A stretch of 64,000 bases of DNA from Pseudomonas frederiksbergensis (GTDB lineage Bacteria > Pseudomonadota > Gammaproteobacteria > Pseudomonadales > Pseudomonadaceae). Made by a program: the position numbers and the translations under genes. The notes under the pieces are model-generated. The model did not search any database, had not been told where the DNA came from, and saw nothing but the letters and a program-made list of their open reading frames with translations. Of this stretch, positions 29,388 to 38,645 are shown piece by piece. The DNA lies in NCBI RefSeq assembly GCF_017114915.1, contig NZ_JAAUOE010000003.1:206621-270620 (forward strand), given 5' to 3'. How positions within the stretch are numbered: the stretch's first letter is position 1; every line of letters starts with the position of its first letter.

Positions 29388-30445
29388 CAGTGAGCCTTGA
29401 GATTCTTCAGTTCAACCTGAGCCGCGCCTTCGGCAGCGGTGGCGATCTGACCGATGACCCAAGGCTGCTCGCCGGCTTCACGCAGGACGTTCAACGCGGT
29501 TTCAACGTGCTCTTGAGCCACGCAGATCACCATGCCGACGCCGCAGTTCAGCACGCGGTGCATTTCGGTTTCGTCGACGTTGCCTTTCTCTTGCAGCCAG
29601 TCGAATACCGCAGGGCGAGTCCAGCTGGCGACGTCAACCACCGCTTGAGCGCCTTTTGGCAGCACGCGCGGGATGTTGTCCAGCAGGCCACCACCGGTGA
29701 TGTGGGCCATGGCCTTGACGGCGCCGGTGTCCTTGATCAGCTTGAGCAGCGGCTTCACGTAGATACGGGTCGGGGCCATCAGCAGGTCGGTCAGCGGTTT
29801 GCCGTCGAGCTGGGTGTTTTCGATGTCAGCACCGGACACTTCGATGATCTTGCGGATCAGCGAGTAGCCGTTGGAGTGCGGGCCGGAAGACGGCAGGGCG
29901 AGCAGGGCATCGCCGGCAGCGACTTTCGAACCGTCGATGATTTCGGATTTTTCCACGACGCCGACGCAGAAGCCGGCCAGGTCGTAGTCTTCGCCTTCGT
30001 ACATGCCAGGCATTTCAGCGGTTTCGCCGCCGACCAGGGAGCAGCCGGACAGTTCGCAGCCGGCGCCGATGCCGGTCACAACCTGAGCGGCGGTGTCGAC
30101 GTTCAGTTTGCCGGTGGCGTAGTAGTCGAGGAAGAACAGCGGCTCGGCGCCGCATACCACCAGGTCGTTCACGCACATGGCAACCAGGTCGATGCCGATG
30201 CTGTCGTGCTTGTTCAGGTTCAGCGCCAGGCGCAGCTTGGTGCCGACGCCGTCAGTGCCCGAGACCAGCACCGGTTGTTTGTAACCGGCCGGGATTTCGC
30301 AGAGGGCGCCGAAACCGCCCAGGCCGCCCATGACTTCCGGGCGCGCAGTGCGCTTGGCGACGCTCTTGATGCGTTCGACCAATGCTTCACCGGCGTCGAT
30401 GTCTACACCGGCGTCCTTGTAGCTCAGGGAGGGTTGCTTGCTCAT
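29387..30445 (-). CDS. purM: phosphoribosylformylglycinamidine cyclo-ligase (AIR synthetase)
   Basis: A 352-residue ATP-dependent enzyme closing the imidazole ring in purine synthesis. It starts [20 protein letters not shown]; the motifs [20 protein letters not shown] and [15 protein letters not shown] are typical of PurM. The frame stays open 84 codons upstream, but the conserved start and family length fix ATG at 30445. purN follows with a TGATG overlap. Confidence 0.97.
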   Translation of the reverse strand: MSKQPSLSYKDAGVDIDAGEALVERIKSVAKRTARPEVMGGLGGFGALCEIPAGYKQPVLVSGTDGVGTKLRLALNLNKHDSIGIDLVAMCVNDLVVCGAEPLFFLDYYATGKLNVDTAAQVVTGIGAGCELSGCSLVGGETAEMPGMYEGEDYDLAGFCVGVVEKSEIIDGSKVAAGDALLALPSSGPHSNGYSLIRKIIEVSGADIENTQLDGKPLTDLLMAPTRIYVKPLLKLIKDTGAVKAMAHITGGGLLDNIPRVLPKGAQAVVDVASWTRPAVFDWLQEKGNVDETEMHRVLNCGVGMVICVAQEHVETALNVLREAGEQPWVIGQIATAAEGAAQVELKNLKAH

Positions 30446-30818
30446 GATCCAGGCCTTTAGGGGGGATTCAGGGGTAACGACCGAGTCCAGTGGGGCCACT
30501 GAAGCTGGCGAAGGGCAATTGCCGTACGCGAATTTCAGGGGCCCGGCTGTTGCCGGTCTGCGAAGGCGCGCGATTTTATCAGGCTTGAGGGGCAGCGGCC
30601 ATCCTCGTGCCGACGGGCAGAGGCATATCGCGTTAAAAAAACCGATATTGCCCGTGTCAGTGGCCTCCCGGATGGCTGTATAAGGTATCGACGTCAACCG
30701 TCTATCGTTAAGACAATGCGAAAACTTACCGGGACCGGATGAATGTTTTGCTCGGGCGTGTGGTCACAGCCTGGTTCATGCGGTCTGTTCCAGCCGCTCT
30801 TGTCGTCAGGAATCTTTC
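30446..30818. other. divergent purM / DUF2066 intergenic region
   Basis: 373 bases that must hold the promoters for purMN on the minus strand and the DUF2066-perM genes on the plus strand. I see no clean sigma-70 pair, no terminator and no RNA gene; small open frames across it lack ribosome-binding sites. Confidence 0.5.
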
Positions 30819-31877
30819 ATGCGTTTTCTTAAATTCTTGTTCGTGGGCTGTTTGTCCGTGGTCAGCCTGGCCAGCCATGCCGAAACCGTTAAAGGCCTCT
30901 ATCAAGTGCGCGAGCCCGTCAGCAGCCAGACGCCGGAGGAGCGCGATCAGGCGACTCAGCGGGCGCTGGATACGTTGGTATTGCGCCTGACCGGCGACCC
31001 CAAGGCGGCGCAAAGCCCAGGCCTGGCGGCCGTGCGCAAAGACCCTCAGCAGATCATCAGTCAATTCGGTTATGACGCCGGGCCGCCGCAAGTGTTGAAA
31101 GTCGATTTCGACCCGGCCACCACCGAACAGGCCTTGCGTCGTGCCGGGTTGGCGGTATGGGGCGCGAATCGGCCGTCGATCCTTGGCTGGTGGTTGAACG
31201 ACTCGGCTGAAGGTTCGAGCCTGGTGGGCGATGGTCAGGCCAGCGCTGCGCCCCTGCGCCGGGCGGCCCAGCACCGTGGGCTGCCGCTGCGTCTGCCGTT
31301 GGCGGATCTGGATGAGCAGATCGTCGCCACTGCGCCGAATCTGGAAAGTGCGGACCCGGCGCCGCTGCGGGACGCCTCCGATCGTTACAATGCCGACGCC
31401 TTGCTGGCGGTGCATGCCCGGGAAGAGGGCGGTCAATGGCAGGCCAAGTGGCGTCTGTGGTTGGGCGATCAGAAAGAGGCCGGTAGCGTGCAGGGCGCCG
31501 ATACCGCCGCTCTGGCCGATGCGGTGATGCTGGCGATCAGCCAACGCCTGGCGCCGCGTTTCGTCGCTAAACCGGGTGCGTCCGGCGAGCAATTACTGGA
31601 AGTGCAGGGGATGAGTCTGGAGCGTTATGCAACGCTCGGGCGTTTGCTGGAGCCTTTTGGTGCGCGTCTGCAAAGTGTCGACGGCGATCGCATCCTTTAT
31701 CGCGTCAATGGCAGCGCCGATCAGTTGCGGGCGCAGTTGTCCCTGGCGAAGTTGCAGGAAGTTCAGGGCGGTCAGGCGCCGGCACCTGCGACGCCTGTTC
31801 AACCGGTGGCTGCTGGCTCGGCGCCGACCGTAGCGCCAGCCCCGGCACCGACCCCGCCGTTGCGTTTCCGTTGGTAA
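30819..31877 (+). CDS. DUF2066 family exported protein
   Basis: A 352-residue protein with a Sec signal peptide (residues 1-21, SLASHAE), so periplasmic. It matches DUF2066, a family of unknown function regularly found between purM and hda in pseudomonads. The last ~35 residues are a low-complexity Pro/Ala tail (APAPATPVQPVAAG and on) that may cross the cell wall or bind a partner. The perM-like gene follows after 32 bases and is probably cotranscribed. Confidence 0.85.
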   Translation: MRFLKFLFVGCLSVVSLASHAETVKGLYQVREPVSSQTPEERDQATQRALDTLVLRLTGDPKAAQSPGLAAVRKDPQQIISQFGYDAGPPQVLKVDFDPATTEQALRRAGLAVWGANRPSILGWWLNDSAEGSSLVGDGQASAAPLRRAAQHRGLPLRLPLADLDEQIVATAPNLESADPAPLRDASDRYNADALLAVHAREEGGQWQAKWRLWLGDQKEAGSVQGADTAALADAVMLAISQRLAPRFVAKPGASGEQLLEVQGMSLERYATLGRLLEPFGARLQSVDGDRILYRVNGSADQLRAQLSLAKLQEVQGGQAPAPATPVQPVAAGSAPTVAPAPAPTPPLRFRW

Positions 31878-31909
31878 TTTTTTTCTTTATATAGAAGCAG
31901 GAGTGGTAC

Positions 31910-32983
31910 ATGGCCGATACGCGGCGTTGGTTCTGGCTCGGTGGGGTGGTCCTGCTTTGCGCATTCGTTTACCTGTTGCACCCGATCCTGACGCCGTTCC
32001 TGGTGGCGCTGTTGCTGGCCTATCTGTTCGACCCGCTGGTGGATCGGCTGGAGAAGTACGGTTTATCGCGCACCTGGGGCGTGGTGGCGGTGTTCGCGTT
32101 GTTCACGTTGATCGTCACTGCGTTGCTGCTGGTGTTGGTGCCGATGCTCGCCAAGCAACTGTTTCGTTTGTATGAACTGGCGCCACAGATGCTCGACTGG
32201 TTGCAGCACACCGCTGTGCCATGGGCGCAATCGAAGTTGGGCTTGTCGGAAGGCTTCTGGAAGTTCGACAAACTCAAGGCGGCGATCAGCGAGCACATGG
32301 GGCAGACCACCGACATTGTCGGGGTGGTGCTGAGTCAGGCGACGGCTTCAGGCCTTGCGCTGATTGGCTGGCTGGCCAATCTGGTGCTGATCCCTGTGGT
32401 GAGTTTTTATCTGTTGCGCGACTGGGACCTGATGATGGTCAAGATCCGCGGCCTGCTGCCGCGTGATCGTGAAGAGCGCATGATGTCTCTGGCCGGAGAA
32501 TGTCATGAAGTGCTCGGGGCGTTCGTGCGCGGCCAGTTGCTGGTGATGCTGGCGCTGGGCGTGATCTATGCCGCGGGCTTGATGATCGTCGGCCTGGAAT
32601 TGGGCTTGTTGATCGGTCTGATTGCTGGTCTGGCGGCGATCGTGCCGTATATGGGGTTCGTCATCGGGATTGGTGCGGCATTGATTGCCGGTCTGTTCCA
32701 GTTCGGGGGTGATCTGTATCCCATGATTGGCATCGTCGCGGTGTTCATGGTCGGCCAGGCGCTGGAAGGCATGGTCCTGACGCCGTTGCTGGTGGGCGAC
32801 CGGATCGGTCTGCACCCGGTGGCGGTGATCTTCGCGATTCTGGCCGGCGGCGAGCTGTTCGGTTTTACCGGTGTGCTGCTGGCATTGCCGGTGGCGGCGG
32901 TGATCATGGTCCTGGTGCGCCACATGCATGATTTGTATAAGGATTCGGAGATCTACGGCGGTTTCGACGAGTCTGAGCTGTAG
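31910..32983 (+). CDS. AI-2E family / PerM-type permease
   Basis: A 357-residue inner-membrane protein with about eight transmembrane segments, of the AI-2 exporter superfamily (TqsA, PerM, YdiK). Conserved parts are FLVALLLAYLFDPLVDRLEK near the N-terminus and GLAAIVPYMGFVIGIG and AVFMVGQALEGMVLTPLLVG near the C-terminus. Substrate is unknown; members include a quorum-signal exporter and Na+/H+ antiporters. AGCAGGAG precedes the ATG. Confidence 0.9.
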   Translation: MADTRRWFWLGGVVLLCAFVYLLHPILTPFLVALLLAYLFDPLVDRLEKYGLSRTWGVVAVFALFTLIVTALLLVLVPMLAKQLFRLYELAPQMLDWLQHTAVPWAQSKLGLSEGFWKFDKLKAAISEHMGQTTDIVGVVLSQATASGLALIGWLANLVLIPVVSFYLLRDWDLMMVKIRGLLPRDREERMMSLAGECHEVLGAFVRGQLLVMLALGVIYAAGLMIVGLELGLLIGLIAGLAAIVPYMGFVIGIGAALIAGLFQFGGDLYPMIGIVAVFMVGQALEGMVLTPLLVGDRIGLHPVAVIFAILAGGELFGFTGVLLALPVAAVIMVLVRHMHDLYKDSEIYGGFDESEL

Positions 32984-33192
32984 GGTTTTTGATCGCTCTT
33001 GGCGGGCGGACTGGTTACATGCCCGGTTTGCCCGCCTCCTCCTCGCGGCTGCGCCGCCAAAGAAACTGTCGTTAACGCAAACCTTTGATTTTGCTTGTGG
33101 TCTGTCGCATTGTGCGGTCAGCTTCACGGGTATAAACTTCGCAAACTTTACACAGAGGCCACTAACGGTTCGTTTGGAACTGTTCAGTCAGC

Positions 33193-33897
33193 ATGAAACC
33201 GATTCAGCTGCCCCTAGGTGTGCGTCTGCGTGATGACGCCACCTTCATCAATTACTACCCAGGCGCCAATGCCGCTGCACTCGGCTATGTCGAGCGGCTC
33301 TGCGAAGCCGACGCCGGCTGGACGGAAAGCCTGATTTACCTCTGGGGCAAGGACGGGGTAGGGCGTACGCATTTGTTGCAGGCAGCGTGTCTGCGCTTCG
33401 AACAGCTGGGAGAGCCCGCGGTGTATCTGCCGTTGGCTGAGTTGCTGGATCGCGGCATCGAAATCCTCGACAACCTCGAACAATATGAACTGGTCTGCCT
33501 GGATGATTTGCAGGCGGTCGCCGGCAAGGCGGATTGGGAAGAGGCATTGTTCCATCTGTTCAATCGTCTGCGTGACAGCGGTCGGCGTCTGCTGATCGCC
33601 GCTTCGACCTCCCCACGTGAACTGCCGGTGAAGCTGGCGGACCTCAAGTCGCGACTGACGCTGGCGCTGATTTTCCAGATGCGCCCGCTCTCTGACGAAG
33701 ACAAATTGCGTGCTTTGCAGTTGCGCGCTTCCCGTCGTGGCCTGCACCTGACCGACGAAGTCGGGCATTTTATTTTGACCCGCGGTACTCGCAGCATGAG
33801 TGCGCTTTTCGAGTTGCTCGAACGTCTCGATCAGGCCTCCCTTCAAGCCCAGCGCAAGCTGACAATTCCGTTCCTGAAAGAAACCCTTGGTTGGTGA
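33193..33897 (+). CDS. hda: DnaA regulatory inactivator Hda
   Basis: A 234-residue AAA+ protein related to DnaA domain III. With the sliding clamp it stimulates DnaA-ATP hydrolysis and so limits re-initiation. The start MKPIQLPLGVRL holds the clamp-binding segment (QLPLGV). The Walker A segment is WGKDGVGRTHLLQA, and Walker B is LVCLDDLQAV. Sensor 2 lies in GTRSMSALFELLERLD. No clear Shine-Dalgarno precedes the ATG. Upstream DUF2066 and perM agree with the known Pseudomonas order. Confidence 0.95.
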   Translation: MKPIQLPLGVRLRDDATFINYYPGANAAALGYVERLCEADAGWTESLIYLWGKDGVGRTHLLQAACLRFEQLGEPAVYLPLAELLDRGIEILDNLEQYELVCLDDLQAVAGKADWEEALFHLFNRLRDSGRRLLIAASTSPRELPVKLADLKSRLTLALIFQMRPLSDEDKLRALQLRASRRGLHLTDEVGHFILTRGTRSMSALFELLERLDQASLQAQRKLTIPFLKETLGW

Positions 33898-34125
33898 AAA
33901 AAACCGGGTAAAGCTCAGGTTTTTCGCGGGTTTCGGCATATTTCAGGCGTCAACGAATCCGCTTTCCTGCAAGGTGACAGGCTGCGTAAAGGTTCAAAAT
34001 GGGCTTAAGCGCTTAGATGGAAACGAGAAACCGATAAGTCACATAAAGATCGATTGAATTTGCAAATGAGATCGATAGCGGGCATAGTCTCGGCTTCTTT
34101 ACAACTATCAGCCACGGTCGTGCCC

Positions 34126-34761
34126 ATGCTAAATCGCTTCGCACCCCTCGTGCCTCTCGCACTCGTCACCCTGTTGTTCGGTTGCGCTGCTCACTCTCCA
34201 GTGTCCCAGCAAGAGCCACAGCATCAGGTTTCAAATTCAGTTACCGCACAGTCTTCTTCCGTTCTTTTCCAGGAAGAGCTAGCTACCGATAAAGAACTGG
34301 CAGACTTCGCCGGCGGCAAGTCGTACCAGCTTCCGGTTCTGGCCGACAGCATTCTCGAACGTGGCATGTCCCTGATCGGTACCCGTTACCGTTTCGGCGG
34401 CACCTCCGAGGCTGGCTTCGACTGCAGCGGCTTCATCGGTTATCTGTTTCGTGAAGAGGCCGGCATGAACCTGCCGCGCTCCACCCGCGAAATGATCAAC
34501 GTTGACGCTCCGCTGGTAGCTCGCAGCGCCCTCAAGCCGGGTGATCTGCTGTTCTTCGCCACCAATGGTCGTCGCGGTCGTGTCAGTCACGCCGGGATCT
34601 ACCTGGGTGACAACCAGTTCATCCACTCCAGCAGCCGCAAAAGCGGTGGTGTCCGGATCGATAGCCTGGGCGACAGCTACTGGAGCAAGACCTTCATCGA
34701 GGCCAAGCGCGCCCTCGCGATGGCACCGGCTGCTGCCCCTATCGTCACTGCACGCAAGTAA
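34126..34761 (+). CDS. NlpC/P60 family lipoprotein (first of two)
   Basis: A 211-residue cell-wall peptidase. The lipobox is LLFGC (Cys20), so it is outer-membrane anchored. The NlpC/P60 domain fills the C-terminal half with Cys100 in GFDCSGFIGY, His155 in VSHAGIYLGD and His167 in FIHSS as the catalytic set. It probably cuts peptide cross-links in peptidoglycan, like E. coli MepS. I chose ATG at 34126 so that the signal peptide is normal; ATG at 34066 would add 20 residues. No clear ribosome-binding site is seen for either. Confidence 0.9.
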   Translation: MLNRFAPLVPLALVTLLFGCAAHSPVSQQEPQHQVSNSVTAQSSSVLFQEELATDKELADFAGGKSYQLPVLADSILERGMSLIGTRYRFGGTSEAGFDCSGFIGYLFREEAGMNLPRSTREMINVDAPLVARSALKPGDLLFFATNGRRGRVSHAGIYLGDNQFIHSSSRKSGGVRIDSLGDSYWSKTFIEAKRALAMAPAAAPIVTARK

Positions 34762-34795
34762 GCGGACAGTTTATAAGGCGAACTTAAAGTCTTAC

Positions 34796-34823
34796 TTGAA
34801 GTTTGCCGCGTAGCCGCTAGAAT
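34796..34823 (+). promoter_or_regulatory. sigma-70-like promoter upstream of the second NlpC/P60 gene
   Basis: -35 TTGAAG (34796-34801), 16-base spacer, -10 TAGAAT (34818-34823). Transcription would start near 34830, only about 15 bases before a terminator-type hairpin. Confidence 0.6.
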
Positions 34824-34843
34824 CCTGATCTAATATTGATGGC

Positions 34844-34877
34844 AAACCGCCTGCGTTCTGCGCAGGCGGTTTTCTTT
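34844..34877 (+). terminator. rho-independent terminator between the two NlpC/P60 genes
   Basis: AAACCGCCTGCG / CGCAGGCGGTTT stem with a short loop, then TTCTTTTCT. It ends the first NlpC/P60 gene, but it also lies downstream of the promoter at 34796-34823 and upstream of the second gene, so it could act as an attenuator. Confidence 0.88.
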
Positions 34878-34927
34878 TCTGTCTTTGTGGCAGAAAAAAG
34901 CCGCAGCCAGATCAGGATGTTCTGCTT

Positions 34928-35464
34928 ATGACGATGTCGGCCCGCCTCACACTTTTGTTCTTCGCAGCGCTGCTCAGCGCCTGCGCCAGCCGCACACCGC
35001 CACCTGCGCCGGTGGTTCGCGCACCGATTGTTTTCGGTTCTCCCCAAGCCTTTTCCCCTGCGGCAGAAGACGTACTGTTTCGCGCGCTCGGTCTGGTGGG
35101 GACGCCTTATCGTTGGGGCGGCAACACGCCGGATTCCGGGTTCGATTGCAGCGGTTTGATCGGTTACGTCTATCGCGATGTCGCAGGCATTTCCTTGCCG
35201 CGCTCCACGCGCGAGATGATCGGCATGCAGGCTCCCGATGTCGGCAAGGAAGGCCTGCAAACCGGCGACCTGATCTTCTTCGCCACCAATGGTGGCTCCC
35301 AGGTCAGCCATGCCGGGATCTATGTCGGCGAAGGGCGCTTCGTCCATGCACCAGCCACGGGCGGCACGGTCAAGCTGGACAGCTTGTCCAAGGCTTACTG
35401 GCAGAAAGCCTACCTGAGCGCCAAGCGCGTCTTGCAACCCGAGCACTTGGCACATAATCCGTAG
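34928..35464 (+). CDS. NlpC/P60 family lipoprotein (second of two)
   Basis: A 178-residue paralogue of the preceding gene. The lipobox is LLSAC (Cys19) and the catalytic set is Cys74 in GFDCSGLIGY, His128 in VSHAGIYVGE and His140 in RFVHAP. It lacks most of the linker between lipid anchor and domain that the first copy has, so it would act closer to the outer membrane. AGGA (34914-34917) is the likely ribosome-binding site; it lies in a 10-base inverted repeat with 34822-34831. The pair resembles PA1198/PA1199 of P. aeruginosa. Confidence 0.9.
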   Translation: MTMSARLTLLFFAALLSACASRTPPPAPVVRAPIVFGSPQAFSPAAEDVLFRALGLVGTPYRWGGNTPDSGFDCSGLIGYVYRDVAGISLPRSTREMIGMQAPDVGKEGLQTGDLIFFATNGGSQVSHAGIYVGEGRFVHAPATGGTVKLDSLSKAYWQKAYLSAKRVLQPEHLAHNP

Positions 35465-35491
35465 CGGAGATTGTCGTGACCGTGCGCAGAA

Positions 35492-35589
35492 GACTGTAGG
35501 AGCGAGGCTTGCCCGCGAAAGCGGTGTGTCAGTCGATATCAATGTTGACTGTGCTGCCGTCTTCGCGGGCAAGCCTCGCTCCTACAGTC
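35492..35589. repeat. REP doublet with perfect 28-base arms
   Basis: Arms 35492-35519 and 35562-35589 are exact inverted copies (GACTGTAGGAGCGAGGCTTG and onward) separated by 42 bases. It fills the gap between convergent genes and begins 27 bases after the NlpC/P60 stop. Confidence 0.93.
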
Positions 35590-35596
35590 GAGCTGA

Positions 35597-36910
35597 TTAC
35601 TTGGCTGCGGAAACGCGCCACACCTTGTTCCCCACATCATCGGCCACCAGCAGGCCGCCCTGTTGATCGATCACCACGCCCACCGGCCGGCCCATGGCTT
35701 TTTCCTCGTCATTGAGAAAGCCAGTGAGCACATCCACTGGCTGCCCGGTCGGTTTGCCCGCGTTGAACGGCACGAAAATCACTTTGTAGCCGCTGTGCGG
35801 TTTACGGTTCCACGAGCCATGCTGGCCGATGAAGGCGCCTTGAGTGAAAGGCGCGGGCAATTTGCTGCCTTCGGCGAACGTCAGTCCCAGTGACGCGGTA
35901 TGGGGGCCGACCGCGTAGTCTGGTGCGATGGCTTTGGCGACCAGATCAGGGTTTTGCGGTTCGACGCGAACATCGACATGTTGTCCGTAATAGCTGTAAG
36001 GCCAGCCGTAGAACCCGCCGTCCTTCACCGAAGTGATGTAATCGGGCACCAGGTCGCTGCCGATTTCGTCGCGCTCGTTGACCGCGGTCCACAGGGCGCC
36101 GCTCTGAGGCTCCCAGGCCAGGCCGTTTGGATTGCGAATCCCCGAGGCGAAGATCCGATGGTTGCCGGTGGCACGATCCACTTCCCAGATCGCCGCGCGG
36201 CCTTCTTCCTGATCCATGCCGTTTTCACCGACATTGCTGTTCGAGCCCACGGTGACGTACAGCTTGCTGCCGTCCTTGCTGGCGATGACATTTTTGGTCC
36301 AGTGATGATTCAGTGTGCCGCCCGGCAAATCGACCACTTTGATTGGCTGCGACTTGATCGTTGTCTCGCCGTCTTCGTAGTGGAAACGCAGCAAACGGTC
36401 AGTATCGGCGACGTACAGGTCTTTGCCGACCAGGGTCATGCCGAAGGGTGAGTTGAGGTTTTCCAGGAACACCGTGCGGGTTTCGGCGATGCCGTCGTGG
36501 TCCTTGTCCCGCAGCAGGGTGATGCGGTTCGGGCTGGGGACGCCGGCGCCAGCACGGTCCATGACTTTGCCCATGACCCAGCCACGAATGCCTTTGCCGT
36601 CGTCGGGTTTGGCCGGTGCATTGGTTTCGGCCACCAGCACGTCGCCGTTGGGCAACACGTAGAGCCAGCGCGGGTGCTCGAGGCCTTCGGCAAACGCTAC
36701 TACTTGAGTCCCAGCGGCGGCGATGGGTTTTTTACCTTGAGGCCAGCCGATCGCCGGGGCGATGTTCACCGTCGGGATCAGGGTTTTGTTCGGTTCCGGC
36801 AGCTTCGGTGAGGGGCCTGTGCCATCCGAGACTTGCAGGCTGGAGGTTTCACCACAGGCGGCGAGCCCTCCGGCGAGCGCGATGATGAAAGCGAGCTGGG
36901 GTTTGCGCAT
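35597..36910 (-). CDS. L-sorbosone dehydrogenase-like beta-propeller lipoprotein
   Basis: A 437-residue exported protein with lipobox LAAC (Cys19), so probably outer-membrane or periplasmic lipid-anchored. The rest is a six-bladed propeller of the soluble glucose/L-sorbosone dehydrogenase type: the segments [40 protein letters not shown] and [12 protein letters not shown] repeat the propeller pattern and hold His residues that could bind PQQ. The sugar substrate is unknown. It is monocistronic and its 3' end lies against a REP doublet. Confidence 0.85.
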   Translation of the reverse strand: MRKPQLAFIIALAGGLAACGETSSLQVSDGTGPSPKLPEPNKTLIPTVNIAPAIGWPQGKKPIAAAGTQVVAFAEGLEHPRWLYVLPNGDVLVAETNAPAKPDDGKGIRGWVMGKVMDRAGAGVPSPNRITLLRDKDHDGIAETRTVFLENLNSPFGMTLVGKDLYVADTDRLLRFHYEDGETTIKSQPIKVVDLPGGTLNHHWTKNVIASKDGSKLYVTVGSNSNVGENGMDQEEGRAAIWEVDRATGNHRIFASGIRNPNGLAWEPQSGALWTAVNERDEIGSDLVPDYITSVKDGGFYGWPYSYYGQHVDVRVEPQNPDLVAKAIAPDYAVGPHTASLGLTFAEGSKLPAPFTQGAFIGQHGSWNRKPHSGYKVIFVPFNAGKPTGQPVDVLTGFLNDEEKAMGRPVGVVIDQQGGLLVADDVGNKVWRVSAAK

Positions 36911-36978
36911 TACTGATCTTCCCTATGAATGCATGGACGTAATCATAGAGAAGCGTAGACGCAAGATGGTTCAACCGG

Positions 36979-37563
36979 TCAGCCGCGGGCCTCCTTGAGC
37001 AGCACGGCGATCCCGGGATGGTAGTTGCCGGCTTCATTGCGCAACTTGCGGTAGGCGTAGGGGAAATACCAGGCCACGGCGCAGGTGTGTTCCTTTTGCA
37101 GGTCGTCGAGCATGTCCTGGAGTTCTTCCGGGGTGGCGCTGTGCTGGGCTTTTTGTGGCGCGACAAACAGGCAGCCGAGTTTCAGGTCGCTGGCGTAGCT
37201 GATGCGCTTCGCCTCGCTGGTGATGTCTGCCAGTGCCTGGGTCAGGTTCAGGCTATTGACCCGCGGCCAGCGCTGGGTGGCCTGGAGGTACGCGCGTTCT
37301 TCACCGGTGGCAATAAACAGATCGGCGCGGGCATTGCGTTCGCCTTCTTCGGTCTGTTTGCGCGTCGGCGTCTGCTGCAGCGTGACCATTTCCGCCATCC
37401 AGGCCGCGGCAGAGAGCAGGCCGAGGTTGGCGTTTTCGTCGTACCAGTAAGGCGTATCGTTATCGCCGCGCACGGCGTTGTAGCGGTCGATACAGTCAAA
37501 CCAGCGTTCCAGCACCGGGCGCAGGAATTCCAGCTTCGGATTGCTGATGATCATGCCTTGCAT
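36979..37563 (-). CDS. conserved-looking hypothetical protein
   Basis: A 194-residue soluble protein I do not recognise. It has no signal peptide or membrane segment. It begins MQGMIISNPKLEFLRPVLER and is rich in aromatic and charged residues (WFDCIDRYNAVRGDNDTPYWY, with three Trp/Tyr-rich patches); the second half contains a mixed alpha/beta pattern (LKLGCLFVAPQKAQH). ATG at 37563 is preceded by AAGGGTGAG. It is divergent from the riboswitch-controlled cobalamin genes, but nothing links it to B12 except position. Confidence 0.7.
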   Translation of the reverse strand: MQGMIISNPKLEFLRPVLERWFDCIDRYNAVRGDNDTPYWYDENANLGLLSAAAWMAEMVTLQQTPTRKQTEEGERNARADLFIATGEERAYLQATQRWPRVNSLNLTQALADITSEAKRISYASDLKLGCLFVAPQKAQHSATPEELQDMLDDLQKEHTCAVAWYFPYAYRKLRNEAGNYHPGIAVLLKEARG

Positions 37564-37730
37564 GTGGCTCACCCTTGTTATTGTGTTATGAGGTTGTGGC
37601 TCTTTGATATCACTGCTGGCAGTGTGGCACAAGATTGGCGTCAGTTAATTGATCGACGGCAGTTATTCGCCGCAAGGCGCCCCGTCTTCAATTGACGCTC
37701 CCCCCCCAACCCTCTAACCTTCGCGGCTTG

Positions 37731-37940
37731 TTTCAGGTGCTCTGTGGCCTTGGTCGACAGAGTGAAACAGGGAAGCCGGTGAGTGGATTTCTTCCAGCGA
37801 GGAGCGATCACGATCCCGGCGCTGCCCCCGCAACGGTAAATGAGTGAAGACTGCGCCTTGAGCCACTGTGTCGACTATCGATATGGGAAGGCGCGCAGTT
37901 GGCCTTGAGGCCGCTCATGAGCCCGGAGACCGGCCTGATC
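37731..37940 (+). ncRNA. cobalamin riboswitch
   Basis: All main landmarks of the AdoCbl riboswitch are present in order: GGTGCTC (37736-), GGGAAGCCGGTG (about 37779), CTGCCCCCGCAACGGTA (about 37823), the B12 box GAGCCACTG (about 37860), GGGAAGGCG and the closing CATGAGCCCGGAGACCGGCC. The element ends about 90 bases before the cobO start, leaving room for an expression platform. High cobalamin should switch off the ten genes that follow. Confidence 0.97.
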
Positions 37941-38033
37941 CATCCAGCGGCATCACGGTGGGCGATGCCAGGCTTCTTGCCGTCTATTCTTGTGCCTGCC
38001 CGCCGTTATCCAGCCTCAACGGAGAGCTCCCCC

Positions 38034-38645
38034 ATGACTGATACCCCCGATCGTGACGAACGCCATCTGGCGCGCATGCTGCGCAAAAAAGCCGTGATCG
38101 ACGAACGCATCGCCAACTCCCCGAATGAATGCGGCCTGCTGCTGGTGCTGAGCGGCAACGGTAAAGGCAAGAGCAGTTCAGCATTCGGCATGCTTGCCCG
38201 GTCCATGGGCCACGGCATGCAGTGCGGTGTGGTGCAGTTCATCAAGGGGCGCAGTAGCACCGGCGAGGAGCTGTTCTTCCGGCGCTTTCCTGAACAAGTG
38301 CGTTTTCATGTGATGGGCGAGGGCTTCACCTGGGAAACCCAGGACCGCCAGCGCGACATCGCCGCCGCCGAAGCCGCCTGGGCGGTGTCTCGCGAACTGC
38401 TGAGCGATCCGTCCATTGGCCTGGTGGTACTCGATGAACTGAACATCGCCCTCAAGCACGGTTACCTCGATCTCGATCAGGTGCTCAGCGACTTGCAGGC
38501 CCGTCCGCCGATGCAGCACGTGGTGGTCACTGGCCGTGGCGCCAAGCCGGAGATGATCGAACTGGCCGACACCGTCACCGAAATGGGCATGATCAAGCAC
38601 GCCTTCCAGGCCGGGATCAAAGCGCAAAAAGGCGTCGAGTTGTGA
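38034..38645 (+). CDS. cobO: cob(I)yrinic acid a,c-diamide adenosyltransferase
   Basis: A 203-residue ATP:corrinoid adenosyltransferase of the CobA/CobO type, which adds the 5'-deoxyadenosyl group. The P-loop is SGNGKGKSSSAFG (about residues 40-52). ATG at 38034 follows GGAG in the riboswitch leader. Its stop overlaps the cobB GTG (GTGA at 38642). It is the first gene of the cobalamin operon. Confidence 0.96.
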   Translation: MTDTPDRDERHLARMLRKKAVIDERIANSPNECGLLLVLSGNGKGKSSSAFGMLARSMGHGMQCGVVQFIKGRSSTGEELFFRRFPEQVRFHVMGEGFTWETQDRQRDIAAAEAAWAVSRELLSDPSIGLVVLDELNIALKHGYLDLDQVLSDLQARPPMQHVVVTGRGAKPEMIELADTVTEMGMIKHAFQAGIKAQKGVEL

